In this document: in pieces, positions 8,409 through 16,212 of the stretch
Layout of the letters: each line of letters starts with the position of its first letter
How positions within the stretch are numbered: position 1 is the first letter of the stretch
NCBI RefSeq assembly: GCF_000969825.1
Contig: NZ_KQ033920.1
Location: forward strand, 62,001-126,000
DNA: 64,000 nucleotides
From: Parabacteroides gordonii MS-1 = DSM 23371
Lineage (GTDB): Bacteria; Bacteroidota; Bacteroidia; Bacteroidales; Tannerellaceae
Direction: 5' to 3'
Position numbers and translations under genes: made by a program
The notes under the pieces: generated by a model
What the model was told of the DNA's origin: nothing
The model's database searches: none
The model's input: the letters and a program-made list of their open reading frames with translations, nothing else

Positions 8409-8715
8409 GTGTGTTCTCCCGTGATACCAATGCGGGATTCTGGGCTCTTGCCTTATGGTCTTTTTCCATGAAAAAACATGTATATAACAACACTTTTTTC
8501 GGCTTAATACCCTGAATAAACAAAGGATAGACATAGTTCTTTATGAACTAATCTAAAATAGTGTAATATGAAAAATAGGACATTGATGGTCTCTGTTACA
8601 GCCTTTCATTTCAATTTGAAGGATAAAATCAGGCAATTAGCTACTCTGTTTCTACTAAATAAACAACAATATCATTCCCTTCTAACGAGTGGATGAAACA
8701 TTTAATTATAATATC

Positions 8716-9480
8716 ATGGCAGAAAAAACAATTCTCACTGTCGACCTGTACGATAACGTACTGACAGAAAAAGCAAATGATTTTACAGGTAAAGTTTCCA
8801 TCACCGGTACTATCCACAATTCGGATATAGCAGAACGTATCGTTAAGGCACGTACCGAGTACCGCCCGGAAACGATTTTGAACATCCTCGGTATGGCAGA
8901 CGACATAAAGATCGAAGCCATTGCAGAGGGCAAGAGCGTGGTAGACGGCGTGGGCCAGTGGCTACTCAATTTCAGCGGGCCGCTCGAGGGAGAAAGCCCC
9001 ATCTTTAACTCCGACGTTCATAGATTCGGTGTCACCTTTACACCCGGAAAGGCGTTGCTGAAAGCGCTGAAATTGTTGGTGCCCGGTTTCCGCAAGGCCA
9101 AAACGGGCCCGGTTATCAACGGCTTCACCGACTCGACTACCAAATCTGTCAGCCAGGTATTGACTCCCAATGCTCCGGGTATTATCTCTGGTGCAGGCCT
9201 GCTCTTGAAGGGCGACGATCCGTCGGTAGGCGTTTACTTTACACCTGATGGAGCCGACCAAACACCTGTAAAAGTGAACCTGATCGTATCGAATACCACT
9301 TCGCAGATCATTATCCAGATCCCGGCATTGCCTGACGGACAATATCTGTTGAGTATCACGACACAGGCAGGTGCAGGCTATTCTTTGGTAAAAGAACCTC
9401 GTACCTACCAATACCCTATTTTATTGAGTGTAGGCAGTCAGCCGGGTGGTGGCGAAGATGATCGTCCGGTTATCGAGTAA
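8716..9480 (+). CDS. DNA-binding HU-like plus DUF4469 protein ending in GGEDDRPVIE
   Basis: A 254-residue cytoplasmic protein with no signal peptide. Residues 1-120 resemble the HU-like DNA-binding domain found in Bacteroidetes: an N-terminal strand pair, then the helix-rich IVKARTEYRPETILNIL and the GKSVVDGVGQWLLNFSG loop. Residues 130-240 resemble DUF4469 (GAGLLLKGDDPSVGVYFTPD and DGQYLLSITTQ). I chose ATG 8716 because homology begins right after MAEKTI. The last ten residues are identical to those of the unrelated DUF6261 protein of locus B, although the preceding sequences differ. It is the first gene downstream of the putative invertible promoter and is followed by a palindrome array and a very large exported protein. 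Binding target is unknown; a nucleoid-type or regulatory role is inference. Confidence 0.8.
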   Translation: MAEKTILTVDLYDNVLTEKANDFTGKVSITGTIHNSDIAERIVKARTEYRPETILNILGMADDIKIEAIAEGKSVVDGVGQWLLNFSGPLEGESPIFNSDVHRFGVTFTPGKALLKALKLLVPGFRKAKTGPVINGFTDSTTKSVSQVLTPNAPGIISGAGLLLKGDDPSVGVYFTPDGADQTPVKVNLIVSNTTSQIIIQIPALPDGQYLLSITTQAGAGYSLVKEPRTYQYPILLSVGSQPGGGEDDRPVIE

Positions 9481-9498
9481 TCCGTTATTGAGGGGGAT

Positions 9499-9618
9499 GG
9501 GAACAACGTTATTGACACTATACTCAACACCATTGTTCCCACCTACCTCAACAACGTTGTTCCCACCCTACTCAACAGTGGTGTTGACACCTACCTCAAC
9601 AACATTGTTGATATACCC
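9499..9618. repeat. Five-unit 24-bp tandem palindrome array (locus A)
   Basis: Five abutting 24-bp units start at 9499, 9523, 9547, 9571 and 9595. Units 2-5 begin CTCAACA and carry a palindromic core; the clearest are AACAACGTTGTT (9550-9561) and CAACAACATTGTTG (9597-9610). Unit 4 keeps its stem as CAACA-GTGG-TGTTG. A frame of eight codons per unit stays open, but the peptide is low in complexity and overlaps the end of the DUF4469 gene in another frame, so I do not call a protein. It sits in the 196-bp gap before the exported protein. Confidence 0.8.
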
Positions 9619-9676
9619 CTTACAAATTAATGTTAAAACTGTGAATCTTTTATTATCAACTTAATAATAACAACGC

Positions 9677-12600
9677 ATGAAAAATAAGTACTTAAAGAGT
9701 ATGACAGCACATGTAATTATGGTGATGCTGTCTGTATTATGCCTGACCGGAGCTCAGGCGATCGGAGCACAGAACCGAAATATGGGAGGAGGATCACCTT
9801 CAGGAGGTAGCTCTGCTGCAAACGCCAGTTCTTCTCAAAAACCAATCATGCCCCTTATGACAAGAAGTACCAGCAATGCTGTTTCTGTTAATGAAACGGA
9901 ATATGCAACCTGGGCGGATGCAGTAACAGCAATCAACGAATCGTCAGAGGAAAACTTTGATATTGTATTGATAAATCATGTCATGGATGCTAAAACAATG
10001 CCAAGCAAGCCTTGTACAATTAGTGGTAAAACAACAGACATTAATTTTACCTATATCGATGATAATAGTTACCTCACAAGAATCCAAATGTCAGCACCTG
10101 TTACATTTAAGAATATTACGCTTCAGGTTTGGCAGATTGCTGCGAATGGACATGCATTGACATTTGATGAAGGTGTGACTGTTGCTAGTGGATATACTAT
10201 TGATAATGCGAAAAATACCGGCATCCGAAACATTTGGGGTGGTACAGATAACAATAGCAATGTTGAAAACACAAACATCACTATTAAAAGCGGTCAGTTC
10301 GGATGGGTTACAGGAGGAAGTACAACATCAGGGGATGATCCTGCTAATTCTGGAGACGTCACCGGTACATCAACCGTAACAATAATTGGAGGTACCATTA
10401 ATGGCACTGTCTTTGGAGGAGGCTATGGAGGTACATGCGATAACACCATAGTAAATATGTCAGGAGGGACAACCGGATGGATTTATGGAGGAGGCGAAGT
10501 AGGCGACGTTACCGACACAGCTAAACTAACCATTTCAGGCACAGCTGTCGTTAAAGAAACCGTATTTGGCGGTAGCGATTCCGGTACTTGCGGAAGCACA
10601 GAGGTAAAACTTAATGGCGGAACGTTCAAAGGTAATATTTACACAGGAGGTTTCCACGGCATCGTAGCCGGTCTTTCTTCTATAATAGTGGATGGAGCCA
10701 AAATAGATCCGGAACAAGAATCAGGTTCGCCAAACATTTATATGGGTGGTAGTATTTACGGTGGTGGATTTGGAGATTTTAACAGCGAAGATGACAAAGG
10801 CAAAGTTGACTCTGCAACGGTCTTGATAAAAGGGCTGAAAGAAGGTAGTCATCATGTGAATGTTTTTGGTGGTGGTCTCACTTCCAGTGTGACTGAAAAT
10901 ACTAGTGTAACCATTGAAGGAGGCACAATTGACGCTGCCTGGGGAAGTGGTGATAATTATAATGGAAATAAAGGCTCTGTTAAAGGCAATGCAAGTATAG
11001 TAATTAAAGATGGTACTATAAAAACAGTAGGAGCAGCCAGAGGACAAATGCAAGGAAAAGCCATAGCTGTAGAGGGTAAATTAAGCATCTCCATAGAAGG
11101 AGGAAGCGTCATAGAATCCATCATGTCCGGCAATGAACCCCACGGAAGTGAGTACAAAGATTGTACATTGACACTAAAAGGTATCGGCAGTGAGAACCAG
11201 CCCTATAACTTACCGCAGATAAGAGGAATAAACAATCTGGTTCTCGATAATACGATTGCAACATGCAGAGGAAGTATTCAAACCGAAGGTGGTTCCTATA
11301 ATTTGGGAGGATTTGCTTTTAATGAAGATAATCCTATACACATCAGTGGTGACGGTAAATTAGTCGGTCGCGACATCTTACTTCAAACAATGGATCTTGG
11401 TGCTTTACCGCCTAATTTACCTCTGGTTGTTACTGGAAATCTACCTAAAACAACCACCTTCGCAGGGCTTGTAAGGCTGGAGAGTGGCATTACCCCTGTC
11501 ACCACTCTTATTTACAAAGCCGGTCATACTTACCGTCTGAAGAAAGCAGAGGAAACGCTATATACCGTAGGTATTGCCACCCTCGAAACAGAAGGTATAG
11601 GGACTATTTCCGTAAAATGGGATCAATATGCCGCAACAGACGTGATGCTCGAAGATGGCGATCAGGTGCCGAATACGGCAAATATCACACCTACAGCTAC
11701 ACCAAACGATGAAGGTATCACTGCTACCCTCAAAAATGGAGAAACAACCATCACAAACGGAAGCACACTCACACTCTCAGCCGATGCCTCTTTCCAAGGA
11801 GAATTTGAGATACAGCCTTTAGATCTGAATGAAAAGAACGAAGACATCACCATCTCCAAAGACGGAAATATATGGAAATACATGAAAGCTGCAATTACCC
11901 GGTCAACCCCTTCCTTACTCTCTTTCAACGGCACAATAAAAAACACCCTTGCCGACACAAAACGCATGCTGATTGATGAAACCGCCCAAGGCGTCTTGAC
12001 GTTCGAGAATGCAAAAATCAACTCATCAACAACAGCTGCCCCTGCGCTGACAATTGCCAACGGAGCTAAGGTGTCTTTCAGAGGTAATTTAGAAGTGAAA
12101 GCCGGAGAGGCCAACCAGTATGGTATCTCAAATAACGGTAGCCTGACAATCACCGGAAAAAATACAGAAATCACAGCGACTAACACGACTACCGATAGTG
12201 ACAAAGGGATCAAAGTGAACCCTCAAGCCTCCATGGTTGCTGAAGCAAATACAAAGTTAACCACTTCCGGCATGGATAATGCAGGATCTGTTGTCGTAAA
12301 AGAAGGTGCTACGGCTGAAACTACCACTCAGCAACCTTTGCAAAAGACTTATCTCGTGACCGTACTTGATCCGGGCAACGGAAACGAGCTGGTTCTTACA
12401 ACCGGTACTGACATTACCGTCAGCAATCAAGATAAGGTAGCAAGCAATACCATACTTACTGTCAGTGGAATTCCGGCTTCCGGCTACGCATTGGAGTCTA
12501 TCACCGCCACCCCGAAAAGTGGTCAGGCAGCAACACTCAGTAACAACAGCACATACACGATGCTGGAAAGCCCAGTCGCTTTTTCCGCTACATTCAAACA

Positions 12601-13129
12601 ACAGATAACACCGCCTGAACCACCTGCAACGGTCTATTACAATGTTACCCTACCGGTCGTTGAGGGAGCTGTAACCGATCCGGTTGCCGGAGCGTATGAA
12701 GTGGAGTCATGGGGTAGCTTCCGGTTCTATCTCTCGCTCGACAAGGAGTATGACCAGTCAGTTCCGTTAGTAACGACCAGTCGTGGCGAAACCATCACCC
12801 CCCGTACGAGTGACGGTGCATATATCATTAAATATGTTCGTCAACCGCTCGATATATTCATCGACGGCATCGTGAAGAACCCCGACCCGGTGGCCAACGA
12901 AACCCTGGCGACCGTCCCCGCCACTGTCCGCGTCTTCGGCAATGCTTTGTCGATCACTGTCCCGCAGGCCACGACCGCCATCATCTTCGACCTGGCCGGA
13001 CGTCCGCAACGCAACCTTCGCCTGCCTGACGGCGAGACGCGTGTGGAAGGTTTGCCCTCCGGTGCCTACATCGTCAAGTTTGAAAATGGGGAAGTGGTAA
13101 AGGTGATAGTAACCCGTTCCCGTACATAA
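9677..13129 (+). CDS. Large exported beta-helix-like surface protein of locus A
   Basis: A 1150-residue protein with an N-terminal export signal (about residues 1-32). A Ser/Gly-rich linker is followed, from about residue 75 to 480, by imperfect repeats of 25-35 residues with a Gly-rich turn such as VFGGGYGG, IYGGGEVG, VFGGSDSG and SIYGGGFGD; this suggests a right-handed beta-helix. The middle (about 480-900) is beta-rich and Thr/Asn-rich. A repeat-type domain near 895-975 precedes a C-terminal module (about 985-1150) that is clearly homologous to the C terminus of the locus B protein; its last 70 residues (FDLAGRPQRN ... LPSGAYIVKF) resemble a Por/T9SS-type sorting domain, although the PNP motif is missing. 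Probable adhesin or glycan-binding surface protein; ligand unknown. A strong terminator follows. Confidence 0.75.
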   Translation: MKNKYLKSMTAHVIMVMLSVLCLTGAQAIGAQNRNMGGGSPSGGSSAANASSSQKPIMPLMTRSTSNAVSVNETEYATWADAVTAINESSEENFDIVLINHVMDAKTMPSKPCTISGKTTDINFTYIDDNSYLTRIQMSAPVTFKNITLQVWQIAANGHALTFDEGVTVASGYTIDNAKNTGIRNIWGGTDNNSNVENTNITIKSGQFGWVTGGSTTSGDDPANSGDVTGTSTVTIIGGTINGTVFGGGYGGTCDNTIVNMSGGTTGWIYGGGEVGDVTDTAKLTISGTAVVKETVFGGSDSGTCGSTEVKLNGGTFKGNIYTGGFHGIVAGLSSIIVDGAKIDPEQESGSPNIYMGGSIYGGGFGDFNSEDDKGKVDSATVLIKGLKEGSHHVNVFGGGLTSSVTENTSVTIEGGTIDAAWGSGDNYNGNKGSVKGNASIVIKDGTIKTVGAARGQMQGKAIAVEGKLSISIEGGSVIESIMSGNEPHGSEYKDCTLTLKGIGSENQPYNLPQIRGINNLVLDNTIATCRGSIQTEGGSYNLGGFAFNEDNPIHISGDGKLVGRDILLQTMDLGALPPNLPLVVTGNLPKTTTFAGLVRLESGITPVTTLIYKAGHTYRLKKAEETLYTVGIATLETEGIGTISVKWDQYAATDVMLEDGDQVPNTANITPTATPNDEGITATLKNGETTITNGSTLTLSADASFQGEFEIQPLDLNEKNEDITISKDGNIWKYMKAAITRSTPSLLSFNGTIKNTLADTKRMLIDETAQGVLTFENAKINSSTTAAPALTIANGAKVSFRGNLEVKAGEANQYGISNNGSLTITGKNTEITATNTTTDSDKGIKVNPQASMVAEANTKLTTSGMDNAGSVVVKEGATAETTTQQPLQKTYLVTVLDPGNGNELVLTTGTDITVSNQDKVASNTILTVSGIPASGYALESITATPKSGQAATLSNNSTYTMLESPVAFSATFKQQITPPEPPATVYYNVTLPVVEGAVTDPVAGAYEVESWGSFRFYLSLDKEYDQSVPLVTTSRGETITPRTSDGAYIIKYVRQPLDIFIDGIVKNPDPVANETLATVPATVRVFGNALSITVPQATTAIIFDLAGRPQRNLRLPDGETRVEGLPSGAYIVKFENGEVVKVIVTRSRT

Positions 13130-13130
13130 C

Positions 13131-13170
13131 AAAAGCCCCGCGTCTGTAACAGGCGCGGGGCTTTTCTTCT
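13131..13170. terminator. Strong bidirectional terminator
   Basis: A 16-position stem (13131-13146 with 13150-13165) of GC-rich core AGCCCCGCG flanked by an A run on one side and a T run on the other, with a three-base loop. It separates the convergent locus A surface protein and queuosine-precursor transporter. Confidence 0.9.
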
Positions 13171-13172
13171 TC

Positions 13173-13856
13173 TTATATATCTTTCACTTTCAACACATTG
13201 TAAGACGTCCCGATATCATACACATCGCTTCCGTCCACTTTCTTGATATACTTCACTATGCGGATGGTGACAGGCAGGATCAGTACTTCATAAAGCGATT
13301 TCAGTACGGCCTGTGTCCCGATCATGATCAGCAGCTCTCTGGGCGGTATCAGTCCGAGGAAAGCGATCGGGAAGAAGATCAGCGAGTCGGCGCTTTCGCC
13401 CGCCAGTGTCGAAACGATGGCACGCAGCGAGAAGTTCTTCCCTTTGGAAGCGATCTTCATCTTGCTCATCACATACGCATTGAGGAACGAACCCACCAGA
13501 AACGCGATCAGGCTGGCAATGGCGATACGCGGCGCCATCCCGAATACGAAGTTGAACCCTTCTTCCCCTTCCCAGAACGGGGCGGCGGGAAGCATAACGG
13601 CCAGTTGGGCGAACCCGATCACGAGGAAGTTGGAGGCAAAGCCGCTCCAGATAATCAGGCGCGCCTTTTTAAATCCCCATACCTCGGCGATACAGTCGTT
13701 GATGATATACGAGATGGGGAATACGATCAGCCCGGCAGTGGCAGTGATGCCGAATACCTGGACTACTTTGGTTTCCAAAAGGTTGGAAGCGACCAGGCAT
13801 ATATTGAACAGGATGCCCAGCAGCATGAAGGGGATTGAAACAGTTGTCTTCTGCAT
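13173..13856 (-). CDS. yhhQ: Queuosine precursor transporter (YhhQ/VUT family)
   Basis: A 227-residue inner-membrane protein with about six membrane helices. NLLETKVVQVFG, the FPISYIINDCIAEVWG segment and the later LAGESADSLIFFPIAF segment are typical of the YhhQ (VUT, DUF165) family, which imports queuosine precursors such as preQ0/preQ1 for tRNA modification. The assignment is strengthened by a preQ1 riboswitch-like structure that ends four bases before its ATG. The gene stands alone, transcribed to the left, and ends at a bidirectional terminator. Confidence 0.92.
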   Translation of the reverse strand: MQKTTVSIPFMLLGILFNICLVASNLLETKVVQVFGITATAGLIVFPISYIINDCIAEVWGFKKARLIIWSGFASNFLVIGFAQLAVMLPAAPFWEGEEGFNFVFGMAPRIAIASLIAFLVGSFLNAYVMSKMKIASKGKNFSLRAIVSTLAGESADSLIFFPIAFLGLIPPRELLIMIGTQAVLKSLYEVLILPVTIRIVKYIKKVDGSDVYDIGTSYNVLKVKDI

Positions 13857-13860
13857 AATT

Positions 13861-13892
13861 CTTGTTTTTTACGAGGTTTATCAAGTACTCGG
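13861..13892 (-). promoter_or_regulatory. Putative preQ1-I riboswitch
   Basis: Read on the minus strand, CGAG pairs with CTCG (stem P1), and CTTG in the first loop pairs with CAAG at the 3' end (pseudoknot P2) across the A-rich tail TAAAAAACAAG. An unpaired AAAC precedes the 3' strand of P1, where the ligand-binding C of preQ1-I aptamers sits. The layout closely follows the Thermoanaerobacter tengcongensis preQ1 aptamer. The P2 strand lies four bases before the start codon, which suggests control of translation initiation. Confidence 0.72.
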
Positions 13893-13910
13893 GAAAGCCG
13901 GGGCTTTCCG
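13891..13910 (-). other. Hairpin upstream of the preQ1 riboswitch
   Basis: GGAAAGCC and GGCTTTCC form a compact stem in the leader, directly 5' of the riboswitch-like fold. Function unknown; it may help folding or RNA stability. Confidence 0.5.
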
Positions 13911-13934
13911 TATCATGTCTTTTAATTTCGGGGG

Positions 13935-13942
13935 CAAAGATA
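13935..13942 (-). promoter_or_regulatory. Putative -7 element for the queuosine-precursor transporter
   Basis: TATCTTTG on the minus strand; the predicted leader of about 70 bases contains the hairpin and the riboswitch-like fold. No clear -33 element. Confidence 0.55.
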
Positions 13943-13951
13943 AGTATTTTT

Positions 13952-14620
13952 TTAGAACCGGTGTGCATAGGTCAGGCCTATTGCATGTTTATAGTTCACC
14001 GGGTCGTATACATTAAATATATGGTAGCGGTAATACAGTTGCAGCGAGTTCTGTTTGTTTATCTTGTAGTCGCTTCCGGCGGACAGGCGTATCCGGTCGG
14101 CATGCATCCGCCCCTGATACCCCGTGTCGTTGAATACCTCGGCATAGGCGAAAGGGCAAATACCTGTCTTTCGGATCTTGTAGGAGAGGGTGAGCATGCT
14201 GCGGAGATAGTTCTTGGGATGCTGGCCGCCTGTTTTGTATGTGCTCTGGAAACGTTCGCGGAGCGACAGGGTGAAGTTGCCGACCGGGTAGTTGGCTGAG
14301 GCGTAGACGTAGTAACGGTTCCGCAGTTCTTCGGATGCTTTATACTGGCAGAGCAGCATGTAGGCGATGCCTGTCTTAAAGTAACGGTTGAAAGTGTAGT
14401 TCACCTCTCCGGTGGTCAGGAACCACTCCGCCTGCCGGAAGTCGCTTTGGGGACGTATGTCTTCTTCCACCAGGAAGGAGAAGCGGCGGTATATCTTCCC
14501 GGATAAACTGACCTTGAATGCCATTCCCGCCCCGTCCATAGCAGCGATGGGAGAGAGGGTTGCCGCAAAGAGGAGAATGCATAGAAGAAAGAAACGATTT
14601 CGTTTGAAATAGCTTTTCAT
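13952..14620 (-). CDS. DUF2490 family outer-membrane-type protein
   Basis: A 222-residue exported protein with a signal peptide (about residues 1-27, ending SPIAAM). The rest consists of alternating amphipathic strands rich in Tyr, Phe and Arg (RYFKTGIAYMLL, RYYVYASANYPVG, LQLYYRYHIFNV) and ends in Phe (TYAHRF), as expected for a small outer-membrane beta-barrel. The sequence pattern matches DUF2490, a Bacteroidetes family of unknown function. It is divergent from the SGNH hydrolase gene with a shared 97-bp promoter region and has its own TATCTTTG element. Confidence 0.8.
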   Translation of the reverse strand: MKSYFKRNRFFLLCILLFAATLSPIAAMDGAGMAFKVSLSGKIYRRFSFLVEEDIRPQSDFRQAEWFLTTGEVNYTFNRYFKTGIAYMLLCQYKASEELRNRYYVYASANYPVGNFTLSLRERFQSTYKTGGQHPKNYLRSMLTLSYKIRKTGICPFAYAEVFNDTGYQGRMHADRIRLSAGSDYKINKQNSLQLYYRYHIFNVYDPVNYKHAIGLTYAHRF

Positions 14621-14654
14621 GGAGCCTTATAAGTGTTTTTGTTCAGTATCGCTG

Positions 14655-14662
14655 CAAAGATA
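14655..14662 (-). promoter_or_regulatory. Putative -7 element for the DUF2490 gene
   Basis: TATCTTTG on the minus strand, about 35 bases upstream of the ATG. It sits back to back with the promoter element of the SGNH hydrolase. Confidence 0.55.
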
Positions 14663-14675
14663 ATGATAAAACGAC

Positions 14676-14683
14676 TATTTTTG
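14676..14683 (+). promoter_or_regulatory. Putative -7 element for the SGNH hydrolase gene
   Basis: TATTTTTG, 34 bases upstream of the ATG at 14718. Confidence 0.5.
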
Positions 14684-14717
14684 TACCTATTGTAACCTAA
14701 TAAAAGAAATTCATCGT

Positions 14718-15389
14718 ATGAAGAACATGAGAAAATGGTTTGTGTTGGCCATGTGTATGTTGGCCACTTCCTCACTCTTTAGTCAGCAGAACGATTGGGC
14801 GCAGTTCGGTCGTTATGCAGAAGCCAATAAATCGGTCGAGACACCTACGCGGGTGGTCTTTATGGGAAACTCCATCACGGACGGTTGGTGGAATACCGAC
14901 TCTTTATTCTTTAAGAACAACCGTTACATAGGCCGTGGGATCGGCGGACAGACGACTGCGCAGATGCTGGTTCGTTTCCGTGCCGACGTGATCGACCTGC
15001 AACCTAAAGCGGTAGTGATCCTGGCCGGTACCAACGATATCGCGCAGAACAACGGCTATATCGCTCCCGAAAATATCCTGGGCAACATCATCTCGATGGC
15101 TGAGTTGGCTAAAGCCAACAACATCGATGTCGTCCTTTGTTCCATCCTGCCTGCCTACGAATACGGCTGGCGCAAGGGCCTGGAGCCTGCCGATAAGATC
15201 ATCGCCCTGAACAAGATGATCAAGGAGTATGCCGACCGTCATAACCTGACTTATGTGGACTACCATTCCGCCCTGAAAGATGCCCGCAACGGACTCCCCG
15301 AAAAGTATTCGAAAGATGGCGTACACCCTACTATGGATGGGTATAAGATCATGGAACGCTTGATCTTGGAAGCGCTTGAAAAATATTGA
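14718..15389 (+). CDS. Exported SGNH/GDSL hydrolase
   Basis: A 223-residue esterase or acylhydrolase with a signal peptide (about residues 1-22). Block I is MGNSITDGWW with catalytic Ser52, block II has the Gly in GRGIGGQT, block III the Asn in ILAGTND, and block V is DGVHPTMDGY with the catalytic Asp and His. These match the sialate-O-acetylesterase-like and acetylxylan-esterase-like SGNH hydrolases common in gut Bacteroidales. It probably removes acyl groups from glycans or lipids in the periplasm. It is not next to other carbohydrate genes, so substrate cannot be inferred. Confidence 0.9.
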   Translation: MKNMRKWFVLAMCMLATSSLFSQQNDWAQFGRYAEANKSVETPTRVVFMGNSITDGWWNTDSLFFKNNRYIGRGIGGQTTAQMLVRFRADVIDLQPKAVVILAGTNDIAQNNGYIAPENILGNIISMAELAKANNIDVVLCSILPAYEYGWRKGLEPADKIIALNKMIKEYADRHNLTYVDYHSALKDARNGLPEKYSKDGVHPTMDGYKIMERLILEALEKY

Positions 15390-15397
15390 AACATAGT

Positions 15398-15430
15398 ATG
15401 TAGCCCTGCCCGTTAATGGTGGGGCTACAT
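15398..15430. terminator. Hairpin after the SGNH hydrolase gene
   Basis: ATGTAGCCC (15398-15406) pairs with GGGCTACAT (15422-15430). There is no T run, so termination may be weak or factor-assisted. Confidence 0.5.
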
Positions 15431-15472
15431 GTTAATATCCCGCATACCTATTGCATTTCCCGGAAATTCAGA

Positions 15473-15480
15473 TATCTTTG
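15473..15480 (+). promoter_or_regulatory. Putative -7 element for the acetyltransferase gene
   Basis: TATCTTTG. It implies an unusually long leader of about 165 bases with two small hairpins: CAGCCTG/CAGGCTG (15540-15563) and GGGTA/TACCC (about 15580-15597). No known riboswitch was recognised in it. Confidence 0.5.
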
Positions 15481-15653
15481 CCCCGAATTATAATAACTGC
15501 TTTTTGAACACACAATCTTTACATATAGGTGCTTAATAACAGCCTGTAACTCTTTTCAGGCTGGCCACTTCTATTCTTTTGGGTAATAATCTCTACCCGA
15601 ACCGATTTCTTATTTCCCTGTTTCTCTCTTTATACTTATATATAAATAAAACA

Positions 15654-16208
15654 ATGATGGAAAATGATGTTCAGATCAGAAGGGCAACTTCTGACGATTT
15701 TAACGACGTGATGCAGATCGAAACACTCGCTTTCGGTAGTGCTAAAGAGGCTGAATGGGTAGCCGAGGTCATAGCCGTTGAGAATACGGAGCCGTATCTC
15801 TCCCTGCTGGCCTTTTACCGGGGGGAAGCGGTAGGCCATATCCTCTTTACTCCGGGGGTAGCGGAAGGTTCCGTCGACACTTCTTCGATCTATATACTTG
15901 CCCCGCTTGCAATAAAGCCGGCGTATCAGAAGCAAGGGCTCGGCGGACTACTGATTGAAGCGGGCTTACGGTATCTGCGGGAGTCCGGTGTAAAGCTGGT
16001 TTTAGTATTGGGGCATAAAGAGTATTACCCCCGGCACGGCTTCAAGGGCGATGCGGAAAGCGCAGGTTTCTTCCCGCCTTATCCGCTGCCCCGTGAGTAT
16101 GCCGACTACTGGATGTACCAATACCTGACCCCCGACACGGATAACATCCCGAAAGGCCGTATCCGCTGTACAACGGCCTTGGACAAACCGCAGCACTGGC
16201 GGGAGTAA
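15654..16208 (+). CDS. GNAT family N-acetyltransferase
   Basis: A 184-residue cytoplasmic acetyltransferase of the YhbS-like type. Motif A, IKPAYQKQGLGGLLIEAGLRYL, contains the acetyl-CoA pyrophosphate-binding Q-x-x-G-x-G/A loop. VLGHKEYYPRHGFK is typical of this subgroup. I chose ATG 15654 (MMENDVQIRRAT); the frame is open upstream to 15579, but that extension would lie inside the leader and does not resemble the family. Acceptor substrate is unknown. It is convergent with the exonuclease III gene, four bases apart. Confidence 0.9.
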   Translation: MMENDVQIRRATSDDFNDVMQIETLAFGSAKEAEWVAEVIAVENTEPYLSLLAFYRGEAVGHILFTPGVAEGSVDTSSIYILAPLAIKPAYQKQGLGGLLIEAGLRYLRESGVKLVLVLGHKEYYPRHGFKGDAESAGFFPPYPLPREYADYWMYQYLTPDTDNIPKGRIRCTTALDKPQHWRE

Positions 16209-16212
16209 TCGT

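Larger units (their letters stand above)
8280..8549. repeat. Inverted repeat pair bounding a 232-bp putative invertible segment (locus A)
   Basis: The left arm at 8280-8298 contains CATAAAGAACTATGT (8284-8298). The right arm at 8531-8549 contains its exact reverse complement, ACATAGTTCTTTATG (8531-8545). With three more matching bases beyond one mismatch, 18 of 19 positions pair. The right arm is itself partly palindromic (TAGTTC-5-GAACTA), as recombinase sites often are. Arm length, spacing and an internal promoter match the invertible promoters of gut Bacteroidales. No recombinase gene is in the window and inversion has not been observed. Confidence 0.7.
8258..8715. other. 458-bp gene-free stretch holding a putative invertible promoter
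   Basis: No coding sequence was found. The stretch holds a 19-bp inverted repeat pair (8280-8298 and 8531-8549), a leftward promoter, a strong hairpin and a leader of about 165 bases before the DUF4469 gene. The separate entries describe each part. Confidence 0.7.

Noticed and set aside
9446-9664. A 72-codon open frame across the 24-bp repeats
   Set aside because: It overlaps the DUF4469 gene end in another frame and encodes only low-complexity repeat.
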